A stretch of DNA of 64,000 nucleotides from Trichococcus palustris (GTDB lineage Bacteria; Bacillota; Bacilli; Lactobacillales; Aerococcaceae): assembly GCF_900114465.1 (NCBI RefSeq), contig NZ_FOTD01000008.1:48670-112669 (forward strand), in the 5' to 3' direction. The position numbers and the translations under genes were made by a program. The notes under the pieces were generated by a model. The model was not told the origin of the DNA. It was given only the letters and a program-made list of their open reading frames with translations, and ran no database searches. Shown here piece by piece: positions 7,901 through 16,978 of the stretch (positions are counted from its first letter, which is position 1; every line of letters begins with the position of its first letter).

Positions 7901-9901
7901 TTGGAAACGCAAAAGGAAAAACATCCGCAGATTCCTCTGAGCATGGCTGCGATTTTCGTGGCGTTGGGTGTCGTTTACGGGGATATAGGAACATCGCCAC
8001 TCTACGTCATGAAAGCGATCGTCGCAGGGAACGGCGGACTGGCATCATTGTCGGACTCCTTTATCATCGGAGCGTTGTCATTAGTGATATGGACGGTCAC
8101 CCTGCTGACCACGATCAAATATGTGATGGTTGCCATGCAGGCCGATAACCATGGCGAGGGCGGGATCTTTTCACTCTATGCTCTTGTCCATAGACGCGCA
8201 AAATGGCTGATTATTCCAGCTATGATAGGGGGGGCTGCCTTGTTGGCCGATGGCATCTTAACGCCTGCAGTTACGGTTACGTCGGCTGTCGAAGGGCTGC
8301 GGAGCATCCCGGTTTTCGACGGGCTTTTAGGTGAAGGCCAAGGGGCAATATTGGCGATAACGCTGACGATTATTTCAGCCTTGTTCATTATCCAACGTCT
8401 CGGAACCAAAGCAATAGGAAAAGCTTTTGGACCCATCATGGCGCTATGGTTTAGTTTTATCGGCTTACTGGGATTGTGGCAAGTGTTCAGTAATCCGATT
8501 GTGTTATTGGCATTTAACCCCATGCGGGGCATAAATTTGCTGTTCAGCGAACAGAATAATGCCGGCTTTATGATCTTGGGAAGCGTCTTCCTGGCTACAA
8601 CAGGGGCAGAAGCATTGTACTCGGACATGGGGCATGTCGGCAGGAAGAACATTTACGGCAGCTGGCCCTTTGTAAAAATAACACTCTTGCTGAACTATTT
8701 AGGCCAAGGTGCATGGCTGATGCATGCAAATTCAAATGCCGCACTTCTCCACATAGAGGACTTCAACCCATTTTTTGAAATGATGCCGAGCTGGTTGCGT
8801 CTTTTCGCGGTTCTCTTGAGTACGATGGCTGCTATCATCGCTTCGCAAGCGCTCATTACCGGCTCGTATACGCTCGTCTCGGAAGCAATCAGCCTGAATT
8901 TGCTGCCGCATTTGAAAATCCAATATCCTTCCCAGACAAAAGGGCAAATGTATATTCCTTTGGTGAATAATATTCTCTGGCTAGCTTGTTTGGGGGTCGT
9001 CCTCTATTTCAGAACATCGAGCCGGATGGAAGCAGCCTATGGGTTGGCCATCACGGTCACCATGCTGATGACCACGATTTTGTTGTTTGAGTTTTTACGG
9101 ATGAAGAACGTTCGTTTCGCCCTTTCGTTGTTCATGTTTGTGTTCTTCGGAACATTGGAAACAACCTTCTTTGTCTCAAGCGCAACGAAATTCTCCCACG
9201 GGGGTTATGTCGCCGCGCTGCTGGCCTTCCTTCTTTTCATCGTCATGTTCGTTTGGTATAAAGGGAATAAGATCGAAAATTGGCAGCGGTTCGAATATCC
9301 GATGTCGGATTTTATTAACCAATTCAGAAAATTAAAAGAAGATGATTCGCTGCCTGTTTTTGCAAACAATCTGGTCTTCCTGACGAGCAATCAAAATCCC
9401 GGTTCTGTTGACCGTGATATTCTCTACTCCATTTTGGATAAACGGCCAAAGAGGGCGGACGTGTATTGGTTCATTAACGTAGCCGTCACGGATCAGCCTT
9501 ATACGCAGGAATATAAGGTGGTCGATTACGGCACGGATTTCTGCTTTAAGGTTCAACTGCGGTTAGGCTTTAAAATAGAGCAACGCATCAATATCTACTT
9601 GCGCCAAATCATTCAAGAAATGATGGAAGAGGGAAGAATCAAACCGCAAAGACAAGCGTATACGATCTATCAAGAAAAAGAGATCGGCGATTTCTGTTTT
9701 GTATTGATCCGCAAGGCCATTTCACCAGAGAGCAACCTCACTATCTTTGAGCGCCTCATCATGAGCACAAAATATAATATTAAAACATTGACGGGATCAC
9801 CGGCTAAATGGTTTGGGCTGGAAAATACAAACTTAATCATTGAACAGGTTCCGTTGTTCCTGAAGGTAAGAAAAGCAAACCATCTTACCAGAGTGGATTA
9901 A
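7901..9901 (+). CDS. kup: Kup-type K+/H+ symporter
   Basis: 666 residues from a TTG start at 7901. The in-frame TTG at 7886 is part of the TTGGAGGAG ribosome binding site and cannot be the start. The N-terminal helix has GVVYGDIGTSPLYV, the Kup/HAK/KT signature, followed by about twelve membrane segments and a cytoplasmic C-terminal domain beginning near residue 440. Kup imports potassium with protons. In lactic acid bacteria Kup proteins are known c-di-AMP targets, but that is not visible here. The gene is monocistronic between its own promoter and a terminator. Confidence 0.92.
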   Translation: METQKEKHPQIPLSMAAIFVALGVVYGDIGTSPLYVMKAIVAGNGGLASLSDSFIIGALSLVIWTVTLLTTIKYVMVAMQADNHGEGGIFSLYALVHRRAKWLIIPAMIGGAALLADGILTPAVTVTSAVEGLRSIPVFDGLLGEGQGAILAITLTIISALFIIQRLGTKAIGKAFGPIMALWFSFIGLLGLWQVFSNPIVLLAFNPMRGINLLFSEQNNAGFMILGSVFLATTGAEALYSDMGHVGRKNIYGSWPFVKITLLLNYLGQGAWLMHANSNAALLHIEDFNPFFEMMPSWLRLFAVLLSTMAAIIASQALITGSYTLVSEAISLNLLPHLKIQYPSQTKGQMYIPLVNNILWLACLGVVLYFRTSSRMEAAYGLAITVTMLMTTILLFEFLRMKNVRFALSLFMFVFFGTLETTFFVSSATKFSHGGYVAALLAFLLFIVMFVWYKGNKIENWQRFEYPMSDFINQFRKLKEDDSLPVFANNLVFLTSNQNPGSVDRDILYSILDKRPKRADVYWFINVAVTDQPYTQEYKVVDYGTDFCFKVQLRLGFKIEQRINIYLRQIIQEMMEEGRIKPQRQAYTIYQEKEIGDFCFVLIRKAISPESNLTIFERLIMSTKYNIKTLTGSPAKWFGLENTNLIIEQVPLFLKVRKANHLTRVD

Positions 9902-9918
9902 ACAGTTTATCCGAATAA

Positions 9919-9957
9919 GAGGAGAGTCAGGGCATTTGCCAGGGCTCTCCTTTTTTT
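9919..9957 (+). terminator. Terminator of kup
   Basis: GGAGAG...CTCTCC stem with an inner GGCA-TT-TGCC helix, followed by seven T. Confidence 0.85.
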
Positions 9958-10108
9958 GTGCGGCCGGCGAGGGCGTACCGAAGACTCAAAAAAACCAAAA
10001 AAAAATAAAATGAAATTAGGCTATTATTTTTGATATGTGAGGAAATCAGGTATCTTAAGGGGAGATAATGTGCCTTGGAAATGTTATTCTCACAAGCTTT
10101 TAAAGGGA

Positions 10109-10172
10109 TGTCAGAAAAACTTACATTCGATGTAATTATTGCGTTGACTAAGAGGAAAAAGAGGTTTATTCT
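10109..10172 (+). promoter_or_regulatory. GlnR box and promoter of glnRA
   Basis: TGTCA-GAAAAAC-TTACA at 10109-10125, followed by T, is an exact match to the GlnR/TnrA consensus TGTNA-N7-TNACA. A promoter TTGACT (10144-10149), 17-bp spacer, TATTCT (10167-10172) lies just downstream. The box would sit near -60, as the upstream operator does in Bacillus glnRA. The 412-bp gap 9902-10313 holds otherwise only the kup terminator and a TTACAT-TCG-ATGTAA palindrome at 10121-10135 that overlaps the GlnR box. Confidence 0.75.
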
Positions 10173-10313
10173 TGTTGTATTAAATCAATTAAATACTACT
10201 GATTCAACTAATGATTAAGAAGAGATACCCTTTTTTCAAGAGACCCAAATCCTTGGAAATGAAATATACATTTGTATGTTTATCATCTCATAAAATTCGA
10301 TGGAGGGGTTGGT

Positions 10314-10697
10314 ATGAAAGAAAAGGAATTACGGCGTTCGATGGCGGTTTTTACCATTGGAACAGTCATGCAGTTGACAGATCTGACTGCAAGACAAATT
10401 CGGTATTATGAAGAGCAAGAACTCGTCCATCCTAAACGTACAGACACCAATCGCAGAATGTTTTCATTGAATGATGTCGATCGTTTGCTGGAAGTGAAAG
10501 ATTATCTGGCAGAAGGATTGAATATTACAGCAATCAAACGGATGTACAGCACAGAAAGAAAAGAACAAGAGAAGGCACTCGAAAAAAGTCAGAAAAATCT
10601 GACGGACGAAGATGTGCGACGAATCTTGTACAAAGAAATACTGAACGCAAGCGGATTTAACTCTGGGGATTCCAACAAACCTTGGGGAAGAATATAA
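10314..10697 (+). CDS. glnR: GlnR, MerR-family nitrogen regulator
   Basis: 127 residues from the ATG at 10314, preceded by GGAGGGG. The earlier ATG at 10272 adds an unconserved leader. The winged helix-turn-helix spans about residues 11-75 (FTIGTVMQLTDLTARQIRYY, then the arginine/asparagine-rich wing TDTNRRMFSL). GlnR represses glnRA and ammonium uptake genes when bound to feedback-inhibited glutamine synthetase, through its C-terminal tail. It lies 45 bp before glnA in the standard Firmicutes arrangement and has a consensus GlnR box upstream, implying autoregulation. Confidence 0.95.
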   Translation: MKEKELRRSMAVFTIGTVMQLTDLTARQIRYYEEQELVHPKRTDTNRRMFSLNDVDRLLEVKDYLAEGLNITAIKRMYSTERKEQEKALEKSQKNLTDEDVRRILYKEILNASGFNSGDSNKPWGRI

Positions 10698-10742
10698 AAA
10701 ACAAAAAAATATAAAAACATAGGTTAGAAAGAGGGATTCCAT

Positions 10743-12077
10743 ATGGCAAAATTTACTAAAGAAGAAATCATCGCATCAGCAAAACAACAAAATGTTCGTT
10801 ACTTACGACTAATGTTCACTGATATTTTAGGAACCATCAAAAACGTGGAAGTTCCTATCAGCCAATTAGATAAAGTTTTGGAAAATAAAATGATGTTCGA
10901 CGGTTCTTCCATCGAAGGATTTGTACGTATTGAAGAAAGCGACATGTATTTATATCCCGATTTTGATACATGGTTAGTTTTCCCTTGGGGCACGGAGCAA
11001 GGAAAAGTCGCTCGTTTAATCTGCGACATTTATATGCCAGATGGCACACCATTTGCTGGCGACCCTCGCAACAACCTAAAACGCGCGCTTGTGGAAATGG
11101 AAAAATTAGGCTTCACAAAGTTCAACTTAGGACCAGAACCAGAATTCTTCCTGTTCAAATTGGATGAAAAAGGCCAACCAACAGTTGACTTGAACGACCA
11201 AGGCGGATACTTCGACTTAGCACCGACTGACTTAGGCGAAAACTGCCGTCGTGATATCGTATTGGAATTGGAAGCTTTAGGCTTTGAAATCGAAGCAAGC
11301 CACCATGAAGTTGCACCAGGACAACACGAAATCGACTGGAAATACGCAAACGCTGTAGAAGCTTGCGACAACATCCAAACGTTCAAATTGATCGTTAAAA
11401 CGGTTGCCCGTAAACATGGCTTGCATGCAACGTTCATGCCTAAACCAGTATTCGGCATCAACGGTTCCGGTATGCATTTCAATATGTCATTGTTCAACGA
11501 AAACGGCAATGCTTTCTACGACAAAGAAGATGAACGTCAATTAAGCGCGACAGCTTACCAATTCATCGCGGGTCTGATCAAACATGCGCGCGGATATACA
11601 GCGGTCTGCAACCCGATCGTTAACTCATACAAACGTTTGGTGCCCGGCTACGAAGCGCCTGTATACATCGCATGGAGCGGAAAAAACCGTTCACCATTAA
11701 TCCGTATCCCGGAATCACGCGGCATGTCCACTCGTGTTGAATTACGTAGTGTTGACCCAGCTGCAAACCCATATTTAGCTTTGGCTGCTTTATTGGCTGC
11801 AGGTCTTGACGGCGTGAAAAACAAATTGGAAGCTCCAGCTCCAATCAACCGCAACATCTACCAAATGACAGCTGAAGATCGTCACGAAAACGGCATTTTA
11901 GACTTGCCTACATCGTTACATGAAGCACTTGAGGACTTTGCTAAAGACCAAATGATGTTTGACGCATTGGGCGACCACATCAGCAACAACTTCATCGAAT
12001 CGAAAGAAATCGAAGTGATGTCTTACAACCAACAAGTAACGGAATGGGAAAGAGAACAATACTTGAACATGTATTAA
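10743..12077 (+). CDS. glnA: Glutamine synthetase type I-alpha
   Basis: 444 residues, the usual length of Firmicutes GSI-alpha. Visible are FDGSSIEGF, with Arg62 just after it (the residue that marks the feedback-inhibited alpha type), GPEPEFFLF, the ATP/metal-binding [12 protein letters not shown] and NRSPLIRIP. The Tyr adenylylation loop of GSI-beta enzymes is absent. It makes glutamine from glutamate and ammonia, and the inhibited enzyme acts as the co-signal for GlnR. It is the second gene of the glnRA operon and ends before a terminator at 12173. Confidence 0.97.
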   Translation: MAKFTKEEIIASAKQQNVRYLRLMFTDILGTIKNVEVPISQLDKVLENKMMFDGSSIEGFVRIEESDMYLYPDFDTWLVFPWGTEQGKVARLICDIYMPDGTPFAGDPRNNLKRALVEMEKLGFTKFNLGPEPEFFLFKLDEKGQPTVDLNDQGGYFDLAPTDLGENCRRDIVLELEALGFEIEASHHEVAPGQHEIDWKYANAVEACDNIQTFKLIVKTVARKHGLHATFMPKPVFGINGSGMHFNMSLFNENGNAFYDKEDERQLSATAYQFIAGLIKHARGYTAVCNPIVNSYKRLVPGYEAPVYIAWSGKNRSPLIRIPESRGMSTRVELRSVDPAANPYLALAALLAAGLDGVKNKLEAPAPINRNIYQMTAEDRHENGILDLPTSLHEALEDFAKDQMMFDALGDHISNNFIESKEIEVMSYNQQVTEWEREQYLNMY

Positions 12078-12172
12078 GAAAGAGTGCGATAAAAGTCGGT
12101 TAGCTGCCTATTGCCTGTACAGTGGCGCTGCCTTTTAGAACACGTTTAAGCAGTAACGTTCGCAGAAAACAG

Positions 12173-12205
12173 AGGGGCTGAGACGGGAGTCTCAGTCCTT
12201 TTTTC
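12173..12205 (+). terminator. Terminator of glnRA
   Basis: GGCTGAGAC-GGGA-GTCTCAGTCC followed by TTTTTT, about 95 nt after the glnA stop. Confidence 0.85.
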
Positions 12206-12338
12206 TGTTCCCTGGAACTTTCAGAAAGACAGACCGACGTTTTGTTCATCTTTTTTAGGTTAAAACCTTCGCTTAACGCAAGGAATTCATTTATAATGGA
12301 TTAGTATTAAAATTTGATGAATAAAAAGAGGGGTCAAA

Positions 12339-13187
12339 ATGGATTTTACAAAGATGCATGGAATAGGCAACGACTATGTTTATGTGAATGATTTGGATGA
12401 AAAAATCAGCGATCCAGCGGCCGTAGCTAAATTTGTAAGTGATCGCCATTTTGGCATTGGGTCTGACGGCTTGATTTTGATCCGTCCCTCCGATAAAGCA
12501 GACTTTATGATGCGGATGTACAATGCGGATGGTTCGGAAGGCGCGATGTGCGGAAACGGCATCCGTTGTTTCTCAAAATTCGTTTACGACAAAGGGCTGA
12601 CGGATAAGCTGACGCTGACAGTCGAGACAAAAAGCGGCATCAAGACCATTGAATTGAAAAAAGAGGGCAACGAAATCATAGGTGCCCGTGTTGATATGGG
12701 GATGCCCATCTTAAAAACGAAAGAAATCCCGATGATCTGGCCCACGGAAGAATGCATCAACCAACCGTTGGAAGTGAATGGGCAAATCTACCAAGTGACG
12801 GCTGTTTCGATGGGGAACCCGCATATCGTCACTTTTGTCGATGACACCAAAGGAATCGCGATCGAAAAAATCGGACCGTTCTTCGAACATCACGAAGTCT
12901 TTCCGCAACGGGTAAATACGGAATTTATCCGCATCATCGATGAAGAAACCATTGAGATGCGCGTGTGGGAAAGAGGTTCCGGCGAAACGTTGGCTTGCGG
13001 AACGGGTGCTTGTGCGGCTGCAGTCGCCGCCCATCTGAATGGCCATGCCGGCAGAAAAGTGACCGTGAAGCTGCTGGGTGGGGATTTATTGGTGGAATGG
13101 GATGAAGAAACGGGAATGGTTTATCTATCCGGACCCGCCACGACAGTGTTTGAAGGAACGATACATATTGAAGGAGTGATTGTATAA
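12339..13187 (+). CDS. dapF: Diaminopimelate epimerase
   Basis: 282 residues. The two catalytic cysteines are Cys71 in MCGNGIRCF and Cys220 in ACGTGACAA. It converts LL- to meso-diaminopimelate in the last step before lysine. A TATAAT at 12292-12297 lies about 40 nt upstream with a weak -35; no lysine riboswitch was seen in the 260-bp gap. The stop codon is directly followed by the ATG of dapL with no spacing, so the two are translationally linked and act consecutively. Confidence 0.96.
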   Translation: MDFTKMHGIGNDYVYVNDLDEKISDPAAVAKFVSDRHFGIGSDGLILIRPSDKADFMMRMYNADGSEGAMCGNGIRCFSKFVYDKGLTDKLTLTVETKSGIKTIELKKEGNEIIGARVDMGMPILKTKEIPMIWPTEECINQPLEVNGQIYQVTAVSMGNPHIVTFVDDTKGIAIEKIGPFFEHHEVFPQRVNTEFIRIIDEETIEMRVWERGSGETLACGTGACAAAVAAHLNGHAGRKVTVKLLGGDLLVEWDEETGMVYLSGPATTVFEGTIHIEGVIV

Positions 13188-14399
13188 ATGGTTACAGTAA
13201 ATCATGATTATTTAGACTTACAAGGGAGTTATCTGTTTTCTACCATCGCAAAAAAGGTGGCAGCTTATCAAACGGAGCATCCAGAAGCGAAGATTATCCG
13301 GATGGGGATCGGCGATGTGACGCAACCCTTGGTACCGGCTGTCATAGAGGCATTGCATAAAGCGGTGGATGAACAATCCAGCATGGAAACGTTCCATGGG
13401 TACGCACCTGATTTGGGTTATACCTTTTTACGCGAAAAAATCGTTGCGCATGATTACGAAGCGAGAGGCGCACATGTCGAATTGGATGAAGTTTTCATTT
13501 CGGATGGAGCAAAAGGCGATGTGGCGAATATCCAAGAAATCTTCGGACGGGACAACAAAGTTGCCGTCGGCGATCCTGTCTACCCTGTCTACGTGGACAG
13601 CAACGTCATGAGCGGACGTACCGGCACCTACAATGCCGAAACGGAAACGTGGAGCGACCTTACCTATCTGTCGGCGACGAGCGAAAATGATTTTATCCCT
13701 TCTTTACCGACAACACATGTCGATTTGATCTACTTGTGCTATCCGAACAACCCAACCGGGACTACTTTGACGAAGGAAGCCCTGCAGGAATGGGTTGACT
13801 ACGCGAACAAAGAGGATGCAGTCATCATCTATGATTCGGCCTATGAAGCCTTCATCACGGAAGAAGAGATCCCGCATTCCATTTATGAGATCGAAGGGGC
13901 CAGAACATGCGCCATCGAAGTCAGAAGCTTTTCGAAGACCGCCGGGTTCACCGGTCTGCGTCTGGGTTACATGGTTGTTCCGAAAGAATTGGTACGTGAA
14001 GGGGTTGCCTTGCGGGATCTATGGGCAAGACGCCACGGCACAAAATTCAACGGCGCCCCTTACATCGTTTCCCGTGCCGGGGAAGCCGTTTACTCGGAAG
14101 AAGGCAAAAAACAAGTGAAAGAGCAAATCGCTTACTACTTGCGCAATGCAAAAACCATCCGGGAATACTTGACGGAGGCTGGGTACGAAGTGTTCGGCGG
14201 GGTAAACGCTCCTTATGTATGGGCTAAAACGCCGAAAGGGATGACGTCATGGGCATTCTTCGATTTCCTTTTGGAAGAAAAGAACATCGTCGTGACACCT
14301 GGTTCCGGTTTTGGGCCAAGCGGCGAAGGCTATGTCCGCTTCTCGGCATTCGGAAACTATGAATCCGTACAGGAAGCAATGCAACGCATCACAAAATAG
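13188..14399 (+). CDS. dapL: LL-diaminopimelate aminotransferase
   Basis: 403 residues, class I/II PLP aminotransferase fold. PLP lysine Lys250 lies in SFSKTAGFTGLRLG, and CYPNNPTG precedes it by about 65 residues. The pattern GDVTQPL and FHGYAPDLGYTFLREK near the N-terminus is typical of DapL and not of aspartate aminotransferases. DapL makes LL-diaminopimelate directly from tetrahydrodipicolinate, bypassing succinylated or acetylated intermediates. The product is the substrate of the adjacent DapF. The dapF-dapL pairing supports the assignment strongly. Confidence 0.93.
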   Translation: MVTVNHDYLDLQGSYLFSTIAKKVAAYQTEHPEAKIIRMGIGDVTQPLVPAVIEALHKAVDEQSSMETFHGYAPDLGYTFLREKIVAHDYEARGAHVELDEVFISDGAKGDVANIQEIFGRDNKVAVGDPVYPVYVDSNVMSGRTGTYNAETETWSDLTYLSATSENDFIPSLPTTHVDLIYLCYPNNPTGTTLTKEALQEWVDYANKEDAVIIYDSAYEAFITEEEIPHSIYEIEGARTCAIEVRSFSKTAGFTGLRLGYMVVPKELVREGVALRDLWARRHGTKFNGAPYIVSRAGEAVYSEEGKKQVKEQIAYYLRNAKTIREYLTEAGYEVFGGVNAPYVWAKTPKGMTSWAFFDFLLEEKNIVVTPGSGFGPSGEGYVRFSAFGNYESVQEAMQRITK

Positions 14400-14406
14400 C
14401 AGAACA

Positions 14407-14456
14407 GGACTTGAAGCAGCTCGGCGCTTGCCGGGCAATCTTCAAGTCTTTTTTTG
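14407..14456 (+). terminator. Terminator of dapF-dapL
   Basis: GACTTGAAG...CTTCAAGTC stem followed by seven T. Confidence 0.88.
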
Positions 14457-14482
14457 ACGACTAGGAAACTATAAAATATATA
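14454..14482 (+). promoter_or_regulatory. Promoter candidate for the 14.5-kb RNA
   Basis: TTGACG (14454-14459), 17-bp spacer, TATATA (14477-14482), beginning inside the T tract of the preceding terminator. Confidence 0.55.
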
Positions 14483-14489
14483 TAAGAAG

Positions 14490-14879
14490 CGTATCATTGC
14501 AAGTGTTTCACAGGTTCCTAATCTGTTTCACGCCATCAAATGATGTCCAGCGGTCCAAGCCTGCCTCTCGGAAATGAAAGATGAAGGAACCTCTGGGCTC
14601 TATGAGCCAAGACATACTGTTCGACAAGGCATGAGTTCTTGCCATCTTCGCTATCTAAAGAAGCTTCAAAGAAGCACCTCAGACGTCGCACTGTGACGTT
14701 TGAGTACCTGGCCGGCACGGTCACGGTGATTGAATTTAGAAATCTCTCAGCAATTGCGCTCTGCGATGCTCAAATGCACAGTAGTCTTAGGAATTCATTC
14801 CTTAGACTACCAGTGCAAGGAGCGTTGCTTCCTTATTATTTCTGTCGAGGCATAGCGGGCTTGTCCCGCTTTTCTTGTT
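14490..14879 (+). ncRNA. Candidate structured non-coding RNA, about 390 nt, family not recognised
   Basis: The 587-bp gap between dapL and the ABC exporter has no convincing coding frame but has the layout of an RNA gene: a promoter at 14454-14482, several local helices, and an intrinsic terminator AGCGGG-CTTGT-CCCGCT-TTTCTT at 14853-14877. Helices seen are AGGTTCCT (14512-14519) with AGGAACCT (14585-14592), GGCTC-TAT-GAGCC near 14597-14609, ACGTC/GACGT near 14681-14701, and a long hairpin 14775-14817 (TGCAC, GTAGTCT, one T-T mismatch, AGGAA, loop TTCA). It does not match my knowledge of RNase P, tmRNA, 6S, SRP or T-box RNA. It might instead be a long leader of the downstream ABC genes, although the terminator argues for a separate transcript. 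Confidence 0.55.
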
Positions 14880-14986
14880 CCATCGTCCGGCAAACGCCAA
14901 ATCTTTTCAGCTATCCCTAGGTTCTTTCCAAAAGAAAACGTATAATGGGGAGTGAAGAATCTATCTTTTTTTAAGGAGGGATTACA

Positions 14987-15877
14987 ATGGAAGCAATCGT
15001 AATAGAGGGCTTGACGAAAAAATACAAAAAGAATGTTGCCTTGGATAATATCAATCTTACTGTCGGACAAGGTGAAATATTTGGTTTCATCGGACCGAAT
15101 GGTGCGGGTAAATCAACAACGATTAAATGTCTGCTTGATTTCATCAAACCGACGAAGGGAATCGCCGAAATTTATGGTTTGGATGCCCAGAAGGATTCCG
15201 AAAGTTTGAAGCGCATCATCGGCTATGTGCCAAGCGATGTGCACTATTACAACAATGTGACCGTCGAAGAGATTTTGAAAATGACCGGGAAGTTCCATGG
15301 CATCCATAATCTGAAAGAGATGATGGCCTATTATGTGGAACGCTTCGAATTGGAGCCGAAAAAGAAAATGAAGGAGCTGTCGCTGGGGAACCGCAAAAAA
15401 GTGGCCATCGTAAACAGCCTGATTTTTGATCCGGAAGTGCTGATTTTGGATGAGCCGACCAGTGGCTTAGACCCGTTGATGCAGCATCGTTTATTCGAAG
15501 AGCTGAGCTATCATCACGATGAGGGTACCACCATTTTCCTTTCAACGCATAACCTGCATGAAGTGGAGTCATTCTGCACCCGTACCGCCTTCATCCGCAG
15601 CGGCAAGATCCTTTCTGTGGAAGAGATGGAGACCGGGCATACGCCTGCGAAAGTGGTGAAGCTGACCGGGGCGGCGCTTCAGGTGGAGGCGTTGCAGGCG
15701 AAAGGGTACCGTGTTCTGTCAAGGACGGATACCGACGTTTCTTTGTTGTACCAGGACAGCGTGAAGCAGTTGTTGACGGACCTTTCTTTCCTGGAGATCG
15801 ATGATGTCGAAATCCGCAACCAAAATCTGGAGGAGAAATTCTTATCACTGTACGACGGAGGTGAGCTTCATGAATAG
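14987..15877 (+). CDS. ABC transporter ATP-binding protein
   Basis: 296 residues. Walker A GPNGAGKST lies near residues 37-45, the signature LSLGNRKKV follows, and Walker B LILDEPTSGLD with a switch histidine (STHNLHE) completes the nucleotide-binding domain. A C-terminal extension of about 75 residues is typical of exporters of the CcmA/YhaQ type. TAAGGAGG precedes the ATG and TATAAT lies at 14941-14946. The gene overlaps its permease by 8 nt. The substrate is unknown; bacitracin-type or antimicrobial export is possible but unsupported. Confidence 0.88.
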   Translation: MEAIVIEGLTKKYKKNVALDNINLTVGQGEIFGFIGPNGAGKSTTIKCLLDFIKPTKGIAEIYGLDAQKDSESLKRIIGYVPSDVHYYNNVTVEEILKMTGKFHGIHNLKEMMAYYVERFELEPKKKMKELSLGNRKKVAIVNSLIFDPEVLILDEPTSGLDPLMQHRLFEELSYHHDEGTTIFLSTHNLHEVESFCTRTAFIRSGKILSVEEMETGHTPAKVVKLTGAALQVEALQAKGYRVLSRTDTDVSLLYQDSVKQLLTDLSFLEIDDVEIRNQNLEEKFLSLYDGGELHE

Positions 15878-16691
15878 CATTAAATTGGAATGGAAGCAGG
15901 AACGCGGCGGGCTGCTGGTCTGGCTGTTCTTTGTAGTCGTGATTCTTGGCCTGTTCATGGCGTTTTTCCCGCTGATGCAGAATCAAGGTATGACTGACAT
16001 CGTGAACTCGAAGCTGGAAGCCATGCCGCCGGAACTGCTGGAAGCCTTTGCGTTGACGAACGGCGCCAGTCTGCTCACGGTTACGGGTTACTTTGCTTAT
16101 ATCTTTCAATATGTTTTCCTGGCGTCCTGCATCTTTGCGGTCATGAAAGGCGCGCAGGCATTGATCAAGGAAGAAACGAATGGGACCATCGAGTATCTGT
16201 ATGCCCAGCCGATCAGCAGAGCGGCGATCGTCACGAGTAAATACATCGCAAACCTGGTGTTGCTGCTCATTTTCTGGGCGGTTGTATACGGTGCCGCGCT
16301 GACATTCATCTATCTGTTCAAAGAGAACGGTGTCGATTTTATTTCGGTTTTGCCTGATGTTTCGCTGATTTTCGGGACGGAGTTCATTATTTTGTGGTTC
16401 TATTATTCGGTGGGATTCCTGTTCTCGACAGTCATCGCCAGCAGCCGTTCCGCCAGCGGTGTCGGGCTGGTTTTGGTTTTCGGCACTTACGCAATCGGCT
16501 TGCTTGCGAAATTGGTGACGGACTATGAATTTCTCCGCTTCTTTTCACCGGTGGATTACGCATTGCCGGCGACTGTCCTGGAGGAAGGCATCCGCTGGGA
16601 ATATATTTTGATCTGCATAGCGGGAAGTTTGCTTTCCTTGGGGCTAAGCCACTCGATCTATCGGCGCAAAGATTTGCGCATTCAAGTGTGA
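15870..16691 (+). CDS. ABC-2 type permease subunit
   Basis: 273 residues from the ATG at 15870, which overlaps the ATPase stop and has GGAGGTGAGC upstream; an earlier ATG at 15801 lies deep inside the ATPase gene. Six membrane segments are seen, and the motif ALIKEETNGTIEYLYAQPIS is the coupling region of ABC-2 exporters. It forms the membrane part of the exporter with the preceding ATPase. Confidence 0.86.
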   Translation: MNSIKLEWKQERGGLLVWLFFVVVILGLFMAFFPLMQNQGMTDIVNSKLEAMPPELLEAFALTNGASLLTVTGYFAYIFQYVFLASCIFAVMKGAQALIKEETNGTIEYLYAQPISRAAIVTSKYIANLVLLLIFWAVVYGAALTFIYLFKENGVDFISVLPDVSLIFGTEFIILWFYYSVGFLFSTVIASSRSASGVGLVLVFGTYAIGLLAKLVTDYEFLRFFSPVDYALPATVLEEGIRWEYILICIAGSLLSLGLSHSIYRRKDLRIQV

Positions 16692-16707
16692 GGCGCCCAT
16701 TTTAAGG

Positions 16708-16763
16708 CTATAATGAAAAAGAGGTCCATGGCGCAATGCCATTGGACCTCTTTTTCATTATAG
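16708..16763. terminator. Long bidirectional terminator, 20-bp uninterrupted stem
   Basis: The arm CTATAATGAAAAAGAGGTCC (16708-16727) is exactly complementary to 16744-16763, and an inner ATGGC/GCCAT helix with one bulged T closes a GCAAT loop. It separates the ABC operon from the convergent small membrane gene. Confidence 0.88.
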
Positions 16764-16770
16764 TAACCTA

Positions 16771-16947
16771 TCAATCGGCAAAAGTTAAAAACAGGATAGC
16801 AGCAACGATGAGCGCATAAGACAGTTTTTCCAAGTTTTTTTTCACGATGGGGTTCAGGCCTTTATCGTAACGGGTTTGGTACATAATCCAAACATTGATG
16901 CCGATGCTGACGATTCCCAGCAGGGTAGCGATCAGATATTTATTCAT
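16771..16947 (-). CDS. Small membrane protein, 58 residues
   Basis: Starts at the ATG at 16947 with AAGGAG about 9 nt upstream. There are two predicted membrane helices (residues 4-22, ATLLGIVSIGINVWIMY, and about 39-55, ALIVAAILFLTF) separated by a lysine-rich loop. No family is recognised. It lies 31 bp downstream of a GNAT gene on the same strand and is probably cotranscribed. Confidence 0.65.
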   Translation of the reverse strand: MNKYLIATLLGIVSIGINVWIMYQTRYDKGLNPIVKKNLEKLSYALIVAAILFLTFAD

Positions 16948-16978
16948 TCCTATCAGTCTCCTTCTAAGGGGTGTTTGC

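Noticed and set aside
14536..14724. 62-codon minus-strand frame in the dapL-ABC gap
   Set aside because: No ribosome binding site or family resemblance, and it overlaps the helices of the RNA candidate, so it is treated as chance.
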